37,470 nucleotides of DNA from Thiobacillus denitrificans (GCA_020725005.1 DYFW01000012.1:1-37470); one strand, 5' to 3'; positions 1-9,664 are shown, counted from the first letter of the stretch. The notes: a model not told the origin generated them from the sequence alone. A program made the numbers and translations.

Positions 1-550
1 CGGTTTTCAGCGCGTCGATGTCGAGCCCGGAATCGGTTTCGTCGAGGATGGCGAGGCGCGGTTCCAGCACCGCCATCTGCAGGATTTCGTTGCGCTTTTT
101 CTCGCCGCCGGAAAAACCTTCGTTGACCGCCCGGTAGAGAAAGCTTTCGTCCATGCCGAGCAAGGCCAGCTTGCTTTTCACCCGGTCGAGGAAATCCATC
201 GCGTCGAGTTCGGGCTCGCCGCGCGCCTGCCGCGTGCTGTTGAGCGCGGTGCGCAGCATCTGCACGTTGGCCACGCCAGGGATTTCGAGGGGGTACTGGA
301 AGGCGAGGAACACCCCGGCGCGGGCGCGCTGCTCCGGCGTCAGCGCCAGCAGGTCCTGCCCCAGGTAAAGCACGCGCCCGGCCGTCACGGTATAGCCCTC
401 GCGCCCGGCCAGCACCTGGGCCAGCGTGCTCTTGCCGGAGCCGTTGGGGCCCATGATGGCGTGCACTTCGCCCGCCTGGACTGTGAGGTCGATGCCGGCG
501 AGTATGGGGGTGTCGCCGATGGACACGTGCAGGTTCTCGATATGCAGCAT
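1..550 (-). CDS. sufC: SufC, Fe-S assembly ATPase (partial, C-terminus off window)
   Basis: Cytosolic ABC-type ATPase of the SUF system; it binds SufB and SufD and powers Fe-S cluster assembly on the scaffold. About 183 codons are visible from the ATG at 550, and the 3' end lies beyond position 1. Visible motifs are Walker A (GPNGSGKST), the Q-loop region ([13 protein letters not shown]), the SufC-type signature ([15 protein letters not shown]) and Walker B running into [13 protein letters not shown]. The start is supported by GGAGAACGTC just upstream. It lies 10 bp after the sufB stop, so both belong to one minus-strand operon headed by the Rrf2 regulator. Identification is firm; only the truncation by the window edge limits it. 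Confidence 0.96.
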   Translation of the reverse strand, partial: MLHIENLHVSIGDTPILAGIDLTVQAGEVHAIMGPNGSGKSTLAQVLAGREGYTVTAGRVLYLGQDLLALTPEQRARAGVFLAFQYPLEIPGVANVQMLRTALNSTRQARGEPELDAMDFLDRVKSKLALLGMDESFLYRAVNEGFSGGEKKRNEILQMAVLEPRLAILDETDSGLDIDALKT

Positions 551-560
551 GACGTTCTCC

Positions 561-2053
<1,493 letters not shown>

Positions 2054-2057
<4 letters not shown>

Positions 2058-2500
2058 GACAATTTCTCCTTCAAACCCTGCATGCGGACCGGTTGCCACG
2101 GCGTCCTGGCCATGTCGTCCAGTCTGACCGTATCGAGTGCGGCGCGAACGGCGCGGCTGATGCGCTGCCAGTTGGCCCCGGTCGCACAGTCCGGTTCCAG
2201 CGCACAAACCCCCTTGCCGACGGCACACTCGGTCAATGCCACCCGGCCTTCGATCGCCTCCACCACGTCGGCGACCGAAATCGCGTGGGGCGCCAGGGCC
2301 AGGCAATAACCGCCGCCCGCGCCACGCACGCTCGTCAGCAGACCGGCGCGCAGCAGGCGTTTCATCAGCTTGGCCACGGTCGGCGACGGCAGCCCCAGCT
2401 CGTCGGCAAGCTGCGCGGCGCTGAAGCAGCGTGCCGGCTCGCGGGCAAGGCGCACCATCAGCAGGGCGGCGTAATCGGTCAGTTTGGCAATTCGCAACAT
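2054..2500 (-). CDS. SUF-type Rrf2/IscR-family Fe-S regulator
   Basis: A 148-aa winged-helix transcription factor of the Rrf2 family, first gene of the suf operon. The N-terminal half is the wHTH ([19 protein letters not shown], then [20 protein letters not shown]). The cluster-binding loop has C92, C99 and C105, close to the C92/C98/C104 arrangement of IscR, so it probably binds an Fe-S cluster and senses cluster status. It matches the SUF-associated regulator subfamily seen at the head of suf operons in gamma- and betaproteobacteria. The start at 2500 (ATG with AGGAGCGCCC upstream) begins the conserved domain; the open frame to 2932 is non-coding extension. Autoregulation is inferred from its position. 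Confidence 0.92.
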
Positions 2501-2514
2501 GGGCGCTCCTGAAT

Positions 2515-2542
2515 GCACTAATAGGACTGTATCGGTGCTAAT
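2515..2542 (-). promoter_or_regulatory. Candidate suf operon operator (direct repeat)
   Basis: On the plus strand GCACTAAT (2515-2522) and GTGCTAAT (2535-2542) are direct repeats offset by 20 bp, about two helical turns, in an AT-rich patch 15-42 bp upstream of the regulator start. This is a plausible binding site for the Rrf2 regulator. It does not clearly match the IscR type 1 consensus, so the assignment is positional inference. Confidence 0.35.
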
Positions 2543-2610
2543 TGGTTCACAAAAAAAAGCCGGGGGTTCGCGGGGGTGCGAGCGAAACCGCCGACCGTAC
2601 GGGAAGCGCG

Positions 2611-3021
2611 CTACGAAAACCAGCGCAGGAAGGCGGCTGCCGTCAGGGCAAGCGCGGCCAGTGCGGCCAGGCCCAGGAATGCGCGCCGCGCGCCGGCGTG
2701 GCCCCATTGCTCGCCGCGCCGCAGATACCAGGCGGCGAGCGCAAGCCCCGCCAGCGCCGCCGCCACCTTGATCGCGAGGGCGGCCGTGGCAATGCTGCTC
2801 AGATCCGGTGTTTTGCCGTAGTAGTAGAGGCTGGTGGCGCCGAACGAGGCGCCGCTGAGAATTTGCGCGCTCCAGGCGCCGAATATGAGCCAAGCAAGCT
2901 TGCGTCCGTGCGACAACCGGGAATCCGGCCATACCGCGAACACCGCGCCGCCCAGCACGCCGACGGCGCCGAAGTTATGCACCACCTGGGTCAGGGCATA
3001 GGCGAGATTTTCCGCTCCCAT
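2611..3021 (-). CDS. Small integral membrane protein (unknown, 4 TM)
   Basis: A 136-aa hydrophobic protein with about four predicted membrane helices: residues about 11-30 (VVHNFGAVGVLGGAVFAV), 42-65, 74-100 and 112-134. I do not recognise a family. A histidine in the first helix (VVHNFG) could suggest b-type haem or metal binding, but there is no second clear ligand. It starts 3 bp after the stop of the small secreted-protein gene upstream (3025-3369), so the two are surely co-transcribed. It ends about 110 bp from the suf regulator start, with the suf promoter region in between. The function may be linked to the partner envelope protein. Confidence 0.7.
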   Translation of the reverse strand: MGAENLAYALTQVVHNFGAVGVLGGAVFAVWPDSRLSHGRKLAWLIFGAWSAQILSGASFGATSLYYYGKTPDLSSIATAALAIKVAAALAGLALAAWYLRRGEQWGHAGARRAFLGLAALAALALTAAAFLRWFS

Positions 3022-3024
3022 GGC

Positions 3025-3369
3025 CTACTTGACCACGACCTGGACGCACTGCTCGATGCCGATCGGTACGTGGGCCTTGTTCACCACCTTGACGCAGAGA
3101 TTGCGCTTGCCGGGCGACAGGGTCTCGAGCGTGTAGCTCCCCTTGAGCCGGCGCAGGATGCCGACCTCCTTGTTGTCGACATAGACGTGGACATGGTCGC
3201 CGCGCGGGCCGGGATCGACGTCATAGACAAGCTTGTTTTCGTCCATCGCGTCGAGGGTGGCGCCTGCCGCCGGCGAGGTGATCAACACCTTGCCCTGCGC
3301 AAGAACGATCGAGGGAATGGCCAGCACGAGCCCCAGTGCAAGGGCGGCCGGCAGGGGGTTTCCGTTCAT
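3025..3369 (-). CDS. Small secreted Ig-like/beta-rich protein
   Basis: A 114-aa protein with a Sec signal peptide (residues about 6-25, ending SIVLAQG) and a mature domain of about 90 aa rich in beta-strand pattern. The segment DHVHVYVDNKEVG resembles small periplasmic domains annotated as DUF4399/DUF6130-like, but this similarity is from memory and weak. Two cysteines in the C-terminal half (NLCVKVV and IEQCVQVV) could form a disulfide. GGAGAATCGCC precedes the ATG at 3369. It forms a two-gene operon with the 4-TM protein downstream. Upstream lies a block of palindromic repeats and no further gene on this strand. Function unknown. Confidence 0.75.
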   Translation of the reverse strand: MNGNPLPAALALGLVLAIPSIVLAQGKVLITSPAAGATLDAMDENKLVYDVDPGPRGDHVHVYVDNKEVGILRRLKGSYTLETLSPGKRNLCVKVVNKAHVPIGIEQCVQVVVK

Positions 3370-3402
3370 GGCGATTCTCCTGTTCGGTGGCGAGACAAGT
3401 CT

Positions 3403-3563
3403 AGTGTGGTGTTGCACGCTATCCAGAACATAAAACCGCGTCTTTTCGTCCATGGCTTCGTTGCAAATCCTCGCAATAGTCGAACTATTGCTGCGGTTTG
3501 CGCCTCGCCCTGAACAAAAATCCATCGGTTGTATTTGTCCCGTCAAGCGTGCAACACCACACT
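3403..3563. repeat. MITE-like palindromic element A (copy 1)
   Basis: A 161-bp element with perfect 18-bp terminal inverted repeats: AGTGTGGTGTTGCACGCT at 3403-3420 and its reverse complement at 3546-3563. The interior has a central hairpin, GCAATAG (3473-3479) with CTATTGC (3485-3491), followed by TGCGGTTTGCGC. The same element recurs in inverted orientation at 15078-15237 with about 9 differences. There is no coding capacity and no obvious target duplication. It behaves like a non-autonomous mobile palindrome. Confidence 0.88.
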
Positions 3564-3564
3564 G

Positions 3565-3726
3565 GTACCTCAACCCATAAGTTTCGCTATGTTCGACCCG
3601 CCCCGCATCGCCGATGGCTTTGTCGCGCATCCTCGCCATAGCTACGGCTATGGCTGCGGTTCGCTTCGCGCACTCGGCGCGCGGATGCGTGTCTCGGCAT
3701 GTACGCAAACTTATGGGTTGAGGTAC
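3565..3726. repeat. MITE-like palindromic element A' (second family)
   Basis: A 162-bp element with perfect 20-bp terminal inverted repeats: GTACCTCAACCCATAAGTTT at 3565-3584 and its reverse complement at 3707-3726. The arms extend to 3561-3730 with one mismatch. It abuts element A with a 1-bp gap. The ends differ from those of A, yet the core aligns with A: ATGGCTTTGTCGC, ATCCTCGC, then a 7-bp hairpin GCCATAG/CTATGGC at 3635-3654, then TGCGGTT. The stretch 3370-3819 therefore holds two repeats and no gene. Confidence 0.82.
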
Positions 3727-3807
3727 TAGTTATAGCGAGTCGATAGCCACAAAACAAAGCAGGTTTCGTGTCGTCCGTGACACCGCCCCGGCTGGGCGGA
3801 CGCTGCC

Positions 3808-3813
3808 TATACT
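3808..3813 (+). promoter_or_regulatory. Putative putA -10 element, leaderless start
   Basis: TATACT lies six bases before the putA ATG (3820), which would put the transcription start at or next to the ATG. No Shine-Dalgarno sequence is visible. No convincing -35 was found, so this is a weak prediction. Confidence 0.35.
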
Positions 3814-3819
3814 GCGGCC

Positions 3820-6678
3820 ATGGCTGACGCGTCCCTCGAACCCTCGATCCAGGCAATCGGCCGCACGCTTTACCGGCGCGCGCGGGCGCATCCACCCGGC
3901 TTCTACGCCGGACGCCGCATGATGCTGAAGCGGGCCATCGCCGACGCGCGGCTGCGTGATGCGCTGTTCCAGTTCGTCGACGTCCTGCCGCAACTGCGCG
4001 ACGCCCCCATGATCGCCACGCACTTTCGCGCCTGTCTCGGCAGCTTCGAACTCGGCGGGGTGTTGGGGCGGCTGCTGAAGGTGGGCGGGCAGGTCTGGGT
4101 GGCGCCGCTGCTGCAGCGGGCGGTGGCGCGCACGGCACGCCTGTTCGTGGTCGAGGAGGACGCCCAAGTCTTTGCCGCGACCTTGAAGAAAATCACCGGC
4201 CTGCCCGCCACGGTGAGCCTCGACGCCCTCGGCGAGGTGGTGCTCTCCGAGGCCGAGGCCGACGCCTATGCCGCGCGCATCCTGAAGCTGCTCGCCTGGC
4301 TCGCGGCCGGTTCCGCGCAGCAGCCCGATCTTTCGATCAAGCTGTCCGCGCTCACCCCGCGCTTCGACCCGATCGATCTGGAAGGCAGTGTGGCACGCGT
4401 GCTCGGTCGCCTGGAGCCGATCCGCGCCGCAGCCGCAGAAGCCGGCGTCAGCCTCACCCTCGACATGGAAAACCACGACAGCCGGCCGCTGGTGCTGGCG
4501 GTGTTCCGGACCCTGGCGGAACGGCCCGGCCAAGCGCCTGGCCTTGCGCTGCAGGCGTATCGCCCGGACGCCGAGGCGGACCTGCACGCCTTGCTGGCCC
4601 TGCCGTGGACGCCCGAGCGACCGCTGCGCGTGCGCCTGGTCAAGGGCGCCTACTGGGACAGCGAGGTGGCGCTGGCGGCGCAGCGCTTCTGGCCCTGCCC
4701 GGTGTACACCGACAAGGCCGCCACCGACGCGAGTTTCGAACGGCTCACCGCGTTGCTGTTCGCGGCGGGTGACCGCGTCTACCCGATGATCGCCAGCCAC
4801 AACCTGCGGTCGCTGGCGCACGCGCTGGCGCTGGCGCGTGCGTCGGGACGCGCGGCCGCCAGCTGGGAAGTGCAGATGCTCTACGGCATGGCCGACCCGC
4901 TCGCCGCCGCCGTGGTCGGGGAGGGCGCGCGCCTGCGCCTGTATCTGCCGGTGGGCGACCTCATCGGCGGCATCGCCTATCTCATCCGCCGGCTGCTGGA
5001 AAACACCGCGTCCACCTCGGTGCTGCGCCAGGCGTATCTGGAGGACGCGCCGCCCGAGAGCCTGCTCGCCCCGCCGCAGGTGACATCGCAGGAATCCGCG
5101 CCCGAGCCGGGGTTCCGCAACACGCCGCTGGCCGATTTCAGCGACGACGCGCCGCGCCGGGCGATGCGCGCGGCGCTGGCGCAGGCGGCGGGGGAATCGG
5201 GGCGCGCCTATCCGCTGCACCCGGTCCTGCGATGCGAGACGGCGACGCGCTGGCACGACAGCCGCAACCCGGCCGACCCGGCGCACATCCTCGGCCGCAT
5301 CGAACAGGCCGAGCCCGCGCACGCGCAGCAGGCGATACGCCATGCCGTCGCCGCCTTCCCCGGCTGGCGCGAGACCGCGGTGGGCGAACGCGCGCGCCTG
5401 TGCCGCGCGGCGGCGAACCTCATGGCCCGCCGCCGCTTCGAACTGGCGGCGTGGCAGGTGCTGGAAGTCGGCAAGGCGTGGCGCGAGGCCGACGCCGACG
5501 TGGCCGAGGCGATCGACTGCTGGAACTATTACGCGGATGTTGCGGAGCGGCTGCTGGACTGGCGAACGACGCGCGACTTTCCCGGCGAGAAGAACGCCAC
5601 GTGCTACGAGGCGCTGGGGCCGACGGCCGTCATCGCGCCCTGGAATTTCCCGCTCGCCATCCTTTCCGGCATGAGCGCGGCGGCGCTGGTGTGCGGCAAT
5701 CCGGTCATCATGAAGCCGGCCACGCCGGCGCAACTCAATGCCTGCAAGCTGCACGACATTCTGCTGGAGGCCGGCTTCCCGCCCGCGGTGGCGCAGCTGC
5801 TGCCGGGCGACGGCGCGACGCTGGGTTCGTTGCTGGCCGCACATCCCGACATTGCCGCGATCGCCTTCACCGGCTCGCGCGAGGTCGGGCTCGCGCTCAT
5901 CGAACAGGCGCTCCGCCGCAGCCCCGCGCAGCGGCGCGTCAAGCGCGTGGTGTGCGAAATGGGCGGCAAGAACGCGATCATCGTCGACGAGGATGCCGAC
6001 CTCGACGAGGCGGTAACGCACATCCTGGCGTCCGCGTTCGGCTACCAGGGACAGAAATGTTCCGCCGCTTCGCGCCTCATCACCGTGGGGCGCGTGCACG
6101 AACGCCTGCTGGCGCGGCTGGCCGACGCGCTGGCGAGCTGGCCGCCGGGTCCGCCCGTCGATCCGCAATTCCGCTTCGGCCCGCTCATCAACCCGCAGGC
6201 GCTGGAGAAGGCGCAACGCTATTTCGATATCGGCCGCGCGGAAGGCAGGCTGGTGTACCAGGGCAAGGCGCCGGCGGGGGGGCACTACTTTGCGCCCGCG
6301 ATCTTTGCCGACATCCAGCCGCACCACCGGCTGGCGCGCGAGGAAATCTTCGCGCCGATCCTCGCCGTGCTGCATGCGCCCGATTTCGACACCGCGCTGG
6401 CGTGGGCGAACGACAGCGACTACGCGCTGACCGGCGGCGTGTTCTCGCGCCTGCCCGCGCACCTGGACGCGGCGCAGCGGCAATTCCGCGTCGGCAATCT
6501 CTATTTCAATCGCAGCATCACCGGCGCCCGCATCGGCATCCAGCCGTTCGGCGGAACGGCGCTCTCGGGCACCGGCGTGCAGGCGGGCAGCGAGGATTAT
6601 CTGCGGCAGTTCGTGTGGTCGCGCACGGTCAGCAGCAACCAGCTGCGCCATGGCTACGTGCCGGGAACGAGCCGCTAG
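3820..6678 (+). CDS. putA: PutA, bifunctional proline dehydrogenase / P5C dehydrogenase
   Basis: Oxidises proline to glutamate in two steps with substrate channelling: FAD-dependent proline dehydrogenase, then NAD-dependent glutamate-semialdehyde dehydrogenase. The protein is 952 aa, the short PutA type with no N-terminal ribbon-helix-helix repressor domain. The PRODH barrel spans about residues 60-420, with LVKGAYWDSE and the proline-carboxylate-binding pair in YLIRRLLENT. The ALDH domain spans about residues 470-945, with APWNFPL, FTGSREVG, the general base in CEMGGKNA (about E713) and the catalytic Cys in GYQGQKCSA (about C747). The start at 3820 begins the family N-terminus. It stands alone, flanked by repeats on the left and the convergent rhodanese/MBL gene on the right. 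No evidence of regulation beyond the -10 box. Confidence 0.96.
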   Translation: MADASLEPSIQAIGRTLYRRARAHPPGFYAGRRMMLKRAIADARLRDALFQFVDVLPQLRDAPMIATHFRACLGSFELGGVLGRLLKVGGQVWVAPLLQRAVARTARLFVVEEDAQVFAATLKKITGLPATVSLDALGEVVLSEAEADAYAARILKLLAWLAAGSAQQPDLSIKLSALTPRFDPIDLEGSVARVLGRLEPIRAAAAEAGVSLTLDMENHDSRPLVLAVFRTLAERPGQAPGLALQAYRPDAEADLHALLALPWTPERPLRVRLVKGAYWDSEVALAAQRFWPCPVYTDKAATDASFERLTALLFAAGDRVYPMIASHNLRSLAHALALARASGRAAASWEVQMLYGMADPLAAAVVGEGARLRLYLPVGDLIGGIAYLIRRLLENTASTSVLRQAYLEDAPPESLLAPPQVTSQESAPEPGFRNTPLADFSDDAPRRAMRAALAQAAGESGRAYPLHPVLRCETATRWHDSRNPADPAHILGRIEQAEPAHAQQAIRHAVAAFPGWRETAVGERARLCRAAANLMARRRFELAAWQVLEVGKAWREADADVAEAIDCWNYYADVAERLLDWRTTRDFPGEKNATCYEALGPTAVIAPWNFPLAILSGMSAAALVCGNPVIMKPATPAQLNACKLHDILLEAGFPPAVAQLLPGDGATLGSLLAAHPDIAAIAFTGSREVGLALIEQALRRSPAQRRVKRVVCEMGGKNAIIVDEDADLDEAVTHILASAFGYQGQKCSAASRLITVGRVHERLLARLADALASWPPGPPVDPQFRFGPLINPQALEKAQRYFDIGRAEGRLVYQGKAPAGGHYFAPAIFADIQPHHRLAREEIFAPILAVLHAPDFDTALAWANDSDYALTGGVFSRLPAHLDAAQRQFRVGNLYFNRSITGARIGIQPFGGTALSGTGVQAGSEDYLRQFVWSRTVSSNQLRHGYVPGTSR

Positions 6679-6741
6679 CCTTTCATGTCATGACCGCCGT
6701 CGGTGGCGGCATTCCAAGGCTGTGCCGTGCGCCGCTACCCG

Positions 6742-7968
6742 CTACGCCGCCTCGCGCCGCGCTTCCGCGTGTTGCGCCAGCGCGCAGCGGTTGCGGCCGA
6801 GTTCCAGTTCGCTCGCCTTGGCTTCGTCCACTTCCAGCAACCCGGTGTTGACGCGCCGGATGTCGTCGTAGGCTTTGGGATGCGGTTGCAGCCGTGCCAG
6901 GGTGTAGGAAACGAAGGCGGGCAGGCCGTGTTCGAGCAGGCGCAAGCCCTCGTGATGCTTCTTGAGCGCGCCCAGGGGGGCGCGGTAGCCGCCCGTCTTG
7001 TCCGCCTCGTGCATGTTGCTGAAATGGGCCGGCAGCACGACGGTGTCCTCGGGCAGGGCGAGCAGTGTTTGCAGCGAGCGGAACAGCAAAGGCGCCCAGG
7101 TTTCCGCCCGCCCGCCCAGGTCGGGGCGGCCGACCGATTCGATGAACAGGGTGTCGCCGGTCAACACATAGCGGCCGTCGACCAGCGGGTTGATCATGCC
7201 CAGCGTGTGGCCGGGCAGGTGCTGCGCGCGCAGGCCGACCTCGCCCACCGTGAAGTTCGTGCCGTCTTCCAGAAAGCGGAAGGGGAACGTCGCCGGCAGC
7301 AGGTCGTCGGGATGGATGCTGTCGTAGGGGTGGAGCCAGTAATCCACGCCTGCAAGCTTGGCCAGCGCCCGCCCGCCGCTGATGTGGTCGGCCTGCAGGT
7401 GGGTGTCGAGCACGGCGCTGATGCGCCAGCCGCGTTCCTTCGCCAGCCGGGTGTAGGTGTCGACATGACGCGCGGCGTCGACCACGATGGCTTCATTGCC
7501 GCTCGCGATCATGTAGCTCAGGCAGCCGCGTGCCGGACGGCTGATCTGGAGCAGGGTGAGGCGGGGGGTTTCCTCCACCGCGCGCACTTCGTAGTGGTCG
7601 CCCCATGCCGCCATGCCGCCTTCCAGGTTGGCCGCCAGATAGCCCAGCCGCCGCAGCCCCTCGGCCACGTGGGTCGAGGTGTCGCCCTTGGCGCAGACTG
7701 CCAGTATCTGGCCGCTTGCGGGCAGCTTGTCCTGCAGCCGCCCGGGCACCGCGCGGGCGACCGCGGCGGCGATCTCCTCGTTCTCGTCCTGCAAGTCCAG
7801 CAGGTCGAAATAGGGCATGTTGACGGTCGGGACCGGGGCCTTGCCCTCGATTTTCCAGGCCTCGAACTCATCCTTGTTGCGCACGTCCAGGATGGTGAAG
7901 CGGCTGCCCTCATCCAAATGACGGTGCAGTTCTGCGGGGGTCCAAACGGGCATCTTGCGTGCAGTCAT
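6742..7968 (-). CDS. Rhodanese / metallo-beta-lactamase fusion, persulfide dioxygenase-like
   Basis: A 408-aa cytosolic fusion. The N-terminal rhodanese domain (about 8-125) has active-site Cys92 in CAKGDTS. The MBL domain (about 136-345) resembles ETHE1/CstB-type persulfide dioxygenases, with ligand-region motifs THLQADH (190-195), PGHT (H254) and LTGDTLF (D272). The canonical HxHxDH is altered: the second His is Gln192. In ETHE1 the iron ligands correspond to the first His, the PGHT His and the Asp, all kept here, so Fe binding may survive. Likely role: oxidation or transfer of glutathione or protein persulfide sulfane sulfur to sulfite, feeding AprMBA nearby. GGAGGGGGC precedes the ATG at 7968. 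It is convergent with putA and on the same strand as dsrA, separated by 247 bp of hairpin-rich DNA. Confidence 0.85.
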   Translation of the reverse strand: MTARKMPVWTPAELHRHLDEGSRFTILDVRNKDEFEAWKIEGKAPVPTVNMPYFDLLDLQDENEEIAAAVARAVPGRLQDKLPASGQILAVCAKGDTSTHVAEGLRRLGYLAANLEGGMAAWGDHYEVRAVEETPRLTLLQISRPARGCLSYMIASGNEAIVVDAARHVDTYTRLAKERGWRISAVLDTHLQADHISGGRALAKLAGVDYWLHPYDSIHPDDLLPATFPFRFLEDGTNFTVGEVGLRAQHLPGHTLGMINPLVDGRYVLTGDTLFIESVGRPDLGGRAETWAPLLFRSLQTLLALPEDTVVLPAHFSNMHEADKTGGYRAPLGALKKHHEGLRLLEHGLPAFVSYTLARLQPHPKAYDDIRRVNTGLLEVDEAKASELELGRNRCALAQHAEARREAA

Positions 7969-8003
7969 TTTGCCCCCTCCACAGGCTCAAGGGATATTTT
8001 TCC

Positions 8004-8163
8004 CCGGATGGACGCGCCGCGAAGCGCGGCCATCCGGACTTGTACATGAACCGCCCCTTTCGTGAAGGGATGCGAACGCTGTGTGCCTACGGGCGACGCC
8101 ACAGCGGTGGGCGCGCCGCCGGGCAGGCGGCCCGGGCGGGGCCGGACGGGTAGGCCCCGCCCG
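8004..8163. other. Series of four hairpins between dsrA and the MBL gene
   Basis: Four consecutive inverted repeats: CCGGATGG/CCATCCGG (8004-8011 with 8030-8037), CCCTT/AAGGG (8055-8069), CGCTGTG/CACAGCG (8077-8083 with 8100-8106) and an 11-bp GC-rich stem (8133-8143 with 8153-8163, 9-nt loop). The last is the nearest to the dsrA stop (8216) and could terminate or protect dsrA mRNA, although no U-run follows it on the minus strand. Confidence 0.55.
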
Positions 8164-8215
8164 CGGGGGATCCGCCTCGACCTCGCGGGCGGGCAGCCGG
8201 GGCTGCGCCCGGGTT

Positions 8216-9526
8216 TCAGGCCGCTTTCTGCTGTTGTTTGTATTCAACCCACTTGGCGACCTGCTCGTCCCAGTCGTCGGAACGGAAGTACGGGTTGGAA
8301 CGCGGCTCCCTGATCATGTTGGGATCGACCGGGATGTCCATGCCCTCGAGGAAGTTGGCAAGCCCGATGCGCTCGATCATCTCGCCGGTGCGCTCGTGCT
8401 CCAGCGCGTTTTCGGCGAAGAAGTCGAGGATGTTGCGGGCCAGCTCGTTCAGCTTCTCGAAGTCCTCGTCGGTCTCGAGCTTCATGAACGGAATGATCAC
8501 GGTGCCCATGGTGGCGCCGATTTTCAGCACGCCCTTGCCGCCGACCAGGATGGTCACGCCCTTGTCCTTGCCGGGCAAGAGGCCGCCGGGGATGACGTTC
8601 AGGCAGTGCATGCAGCGCACGCAGTTCTTGTTGTCGATGCACATGGTCTGGCCGTTGCCGAGGTTGGCGGCGGACACGTGCTCGCTGGGCTGGAACTTGC
8701 CGGTCTCGACCAGGGTGATCGCCTTGGTCGGGCACTTGCTGATCACGTCGTTGACGAGATCGTTCATGCCGTGGGCCTTCATGTAGTCCTGGACCAGGGC
8801 CTCGTTGACGCGGATGTTGTCGCGCCAGGTGCCGATGGTCGCCATGTCGGAACGCTGGATCGCGTTGACGCAGTCGTTCGGGCAGCCGGAGAACTTGAAC
8901 TTGAACTTGTACGGCAGGGACGGGCGGTGCATGTCGTCCAGGTTGTTGTTGATGACGGTGCGCAGGGCGCGGGCTTCGTCATAGCACGACATCTCGCAGC
9001 GCGCGGCGCCGACGCAGGACATCGAGGTGCGCAGCGCGGGGCCGGCGCCACCGAGGTCGAAGCCCATTTCGTTGAGCGCGTTGAACACCGCCTGCACATT
9101 CTCGGTCTTGACGCCCTGGAACATGATGTCGCCGGACTGGCCATGGAAGGCGATCAGGCCGGAGCCGCCGTTGTTGACCCAGACGTCGCACAGCTTGCGC
9201 AGCAGATCGGAGGTGTAATGCATGCCGGCGGGCGGCTGCACGCGCAGGGTGTGGAATTCGGCGGCCTCGGGGAACTTGGGATTGCCGTTCTCGTCCTTCA
9301 GCTCGGTGAAGCGGGGGATCACGCCGCCGCCGTAGCCGAACACGCCGACCGTGCCGCCCTTCCAGTAGCCGAACTTGGTCTCGTACGACGTTTCCAGCTG
9401 ACCCATGAGGTCAACCATCATGTCGTTTTCCTTGGCCAGACGCTTGAGGCCGGTCACGAAGCTGGGCCACGGGCCACTCTCGAGCTGGTCGAGCATGGGG
9501 GTGTCATGAAATGCACGTGTGGTCAT
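8216..9526 (-). CDS. dsrA: DsrA, dissimilatory sulfite reductase alpha subunit (orphan)
   Basis: A 436-aa sirohaem protein, full length for DsrA. The N-terminus PMLDQLESGPWPSFVTGLKRL matches oxidative-type DsrA of sulfur bacteria. Sirohaem/[4Fe-4S] cysteines are present (C171, C177, then SGCPNDC at C215/C219), and the inserted ferredoxin domain has C265 and MCIDNKNCVRCMHC (C296, C302, C305, C308). DsrA normally works as an alpha2beta2 complex with DsrB in the cytosol, oxidising sulfur carried on DsrC to sulfite. Here no dsrB, dsrC or other dsr gene is adjacent: downstream is the MBL fusion, and upstream, divergent, are a CHRD-like gene and aprMBA. GGAGG precedes the ATG at 9526. The frame stays open to 10042, but that part overlaps the divergent gene and is not DsrA. 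Confidence 0.93.
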   Translation of the reverse strand: MTTRAFHDTPMLDQLESGPWPSFVTGLKRLAKENDMMVDLMGQLETSYETKFGYWKGGTVGVFGYGGGVIPRFTELKDENGNPKFPEAAEFHTLRVQPPAGMHYTSDLLRKLCDVWVNNGGSGLIAFHGQSGDIMFQGVKTENVQAVFNALNEMGFDLGGAGPALRTSMSCVGAARCEMSCYDEARALRTVINNNLDDMHRPSLPYKFKFKFSGCPNDCVNAIQRSDMATIGTWRDNIRVNEALVQDYMKAHGMNDLVNDVISKCPTKAITLVETGKFQPSEHVSAANLGNGQTMCIDNKNCVRCMHCLNVIPGGLLPGKDKGVTILVGGKGVLKIGATMGTVIIPFMKLETDEDFEKLNELARNILDFFAENALEHERTGEMIERIGLANFLEGMDIPVDPNMIREPRSNPYFRSDDWDEQVAKWVEYKQQQKAA

Positions 9527-9636
9527 GTAAGCCTCCAGTGATAAGGAAACCATCACCAATATAGACAATACCCGACTAAATTGCTCTGGTTTATTCAAAC
9601 AATTCATGGTGCCGCCGCCATGGCGCGACGGCCGCA

Positions 9637-9664
9637 TTGTCTTTCGCCGGGGCGGTGCTATACC
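9637..9664 (+). promoter_or_regulatory. Candidate promoter of the CHRD-like/apr genes
   Basis: TTGTCT (9637-9642), a 16-bp spacer and TATACC (9659-9664), ending 34 bp upstream of the ATG at 9699. It lies in the 172-bp divergent region between dsrA and this gene. The dsrA side is AT-rich, but no clear consensus box was picked there. Confidence 0.4.

Noticed and set aside
3730-6651. 973-codon open frame on the minus strand
   Set aside because: It is antisense to putA, which has all catalytic motifs. The product is Arg/Gly-rich with no domain.
6684-6741. Rho-independent terminator between putA and the MBL gene
   Set aside because: A short GC hairpin (CCGCC/GGCGG near 6692-6707) exists, but there is no T-run on either strand, so it is not called.
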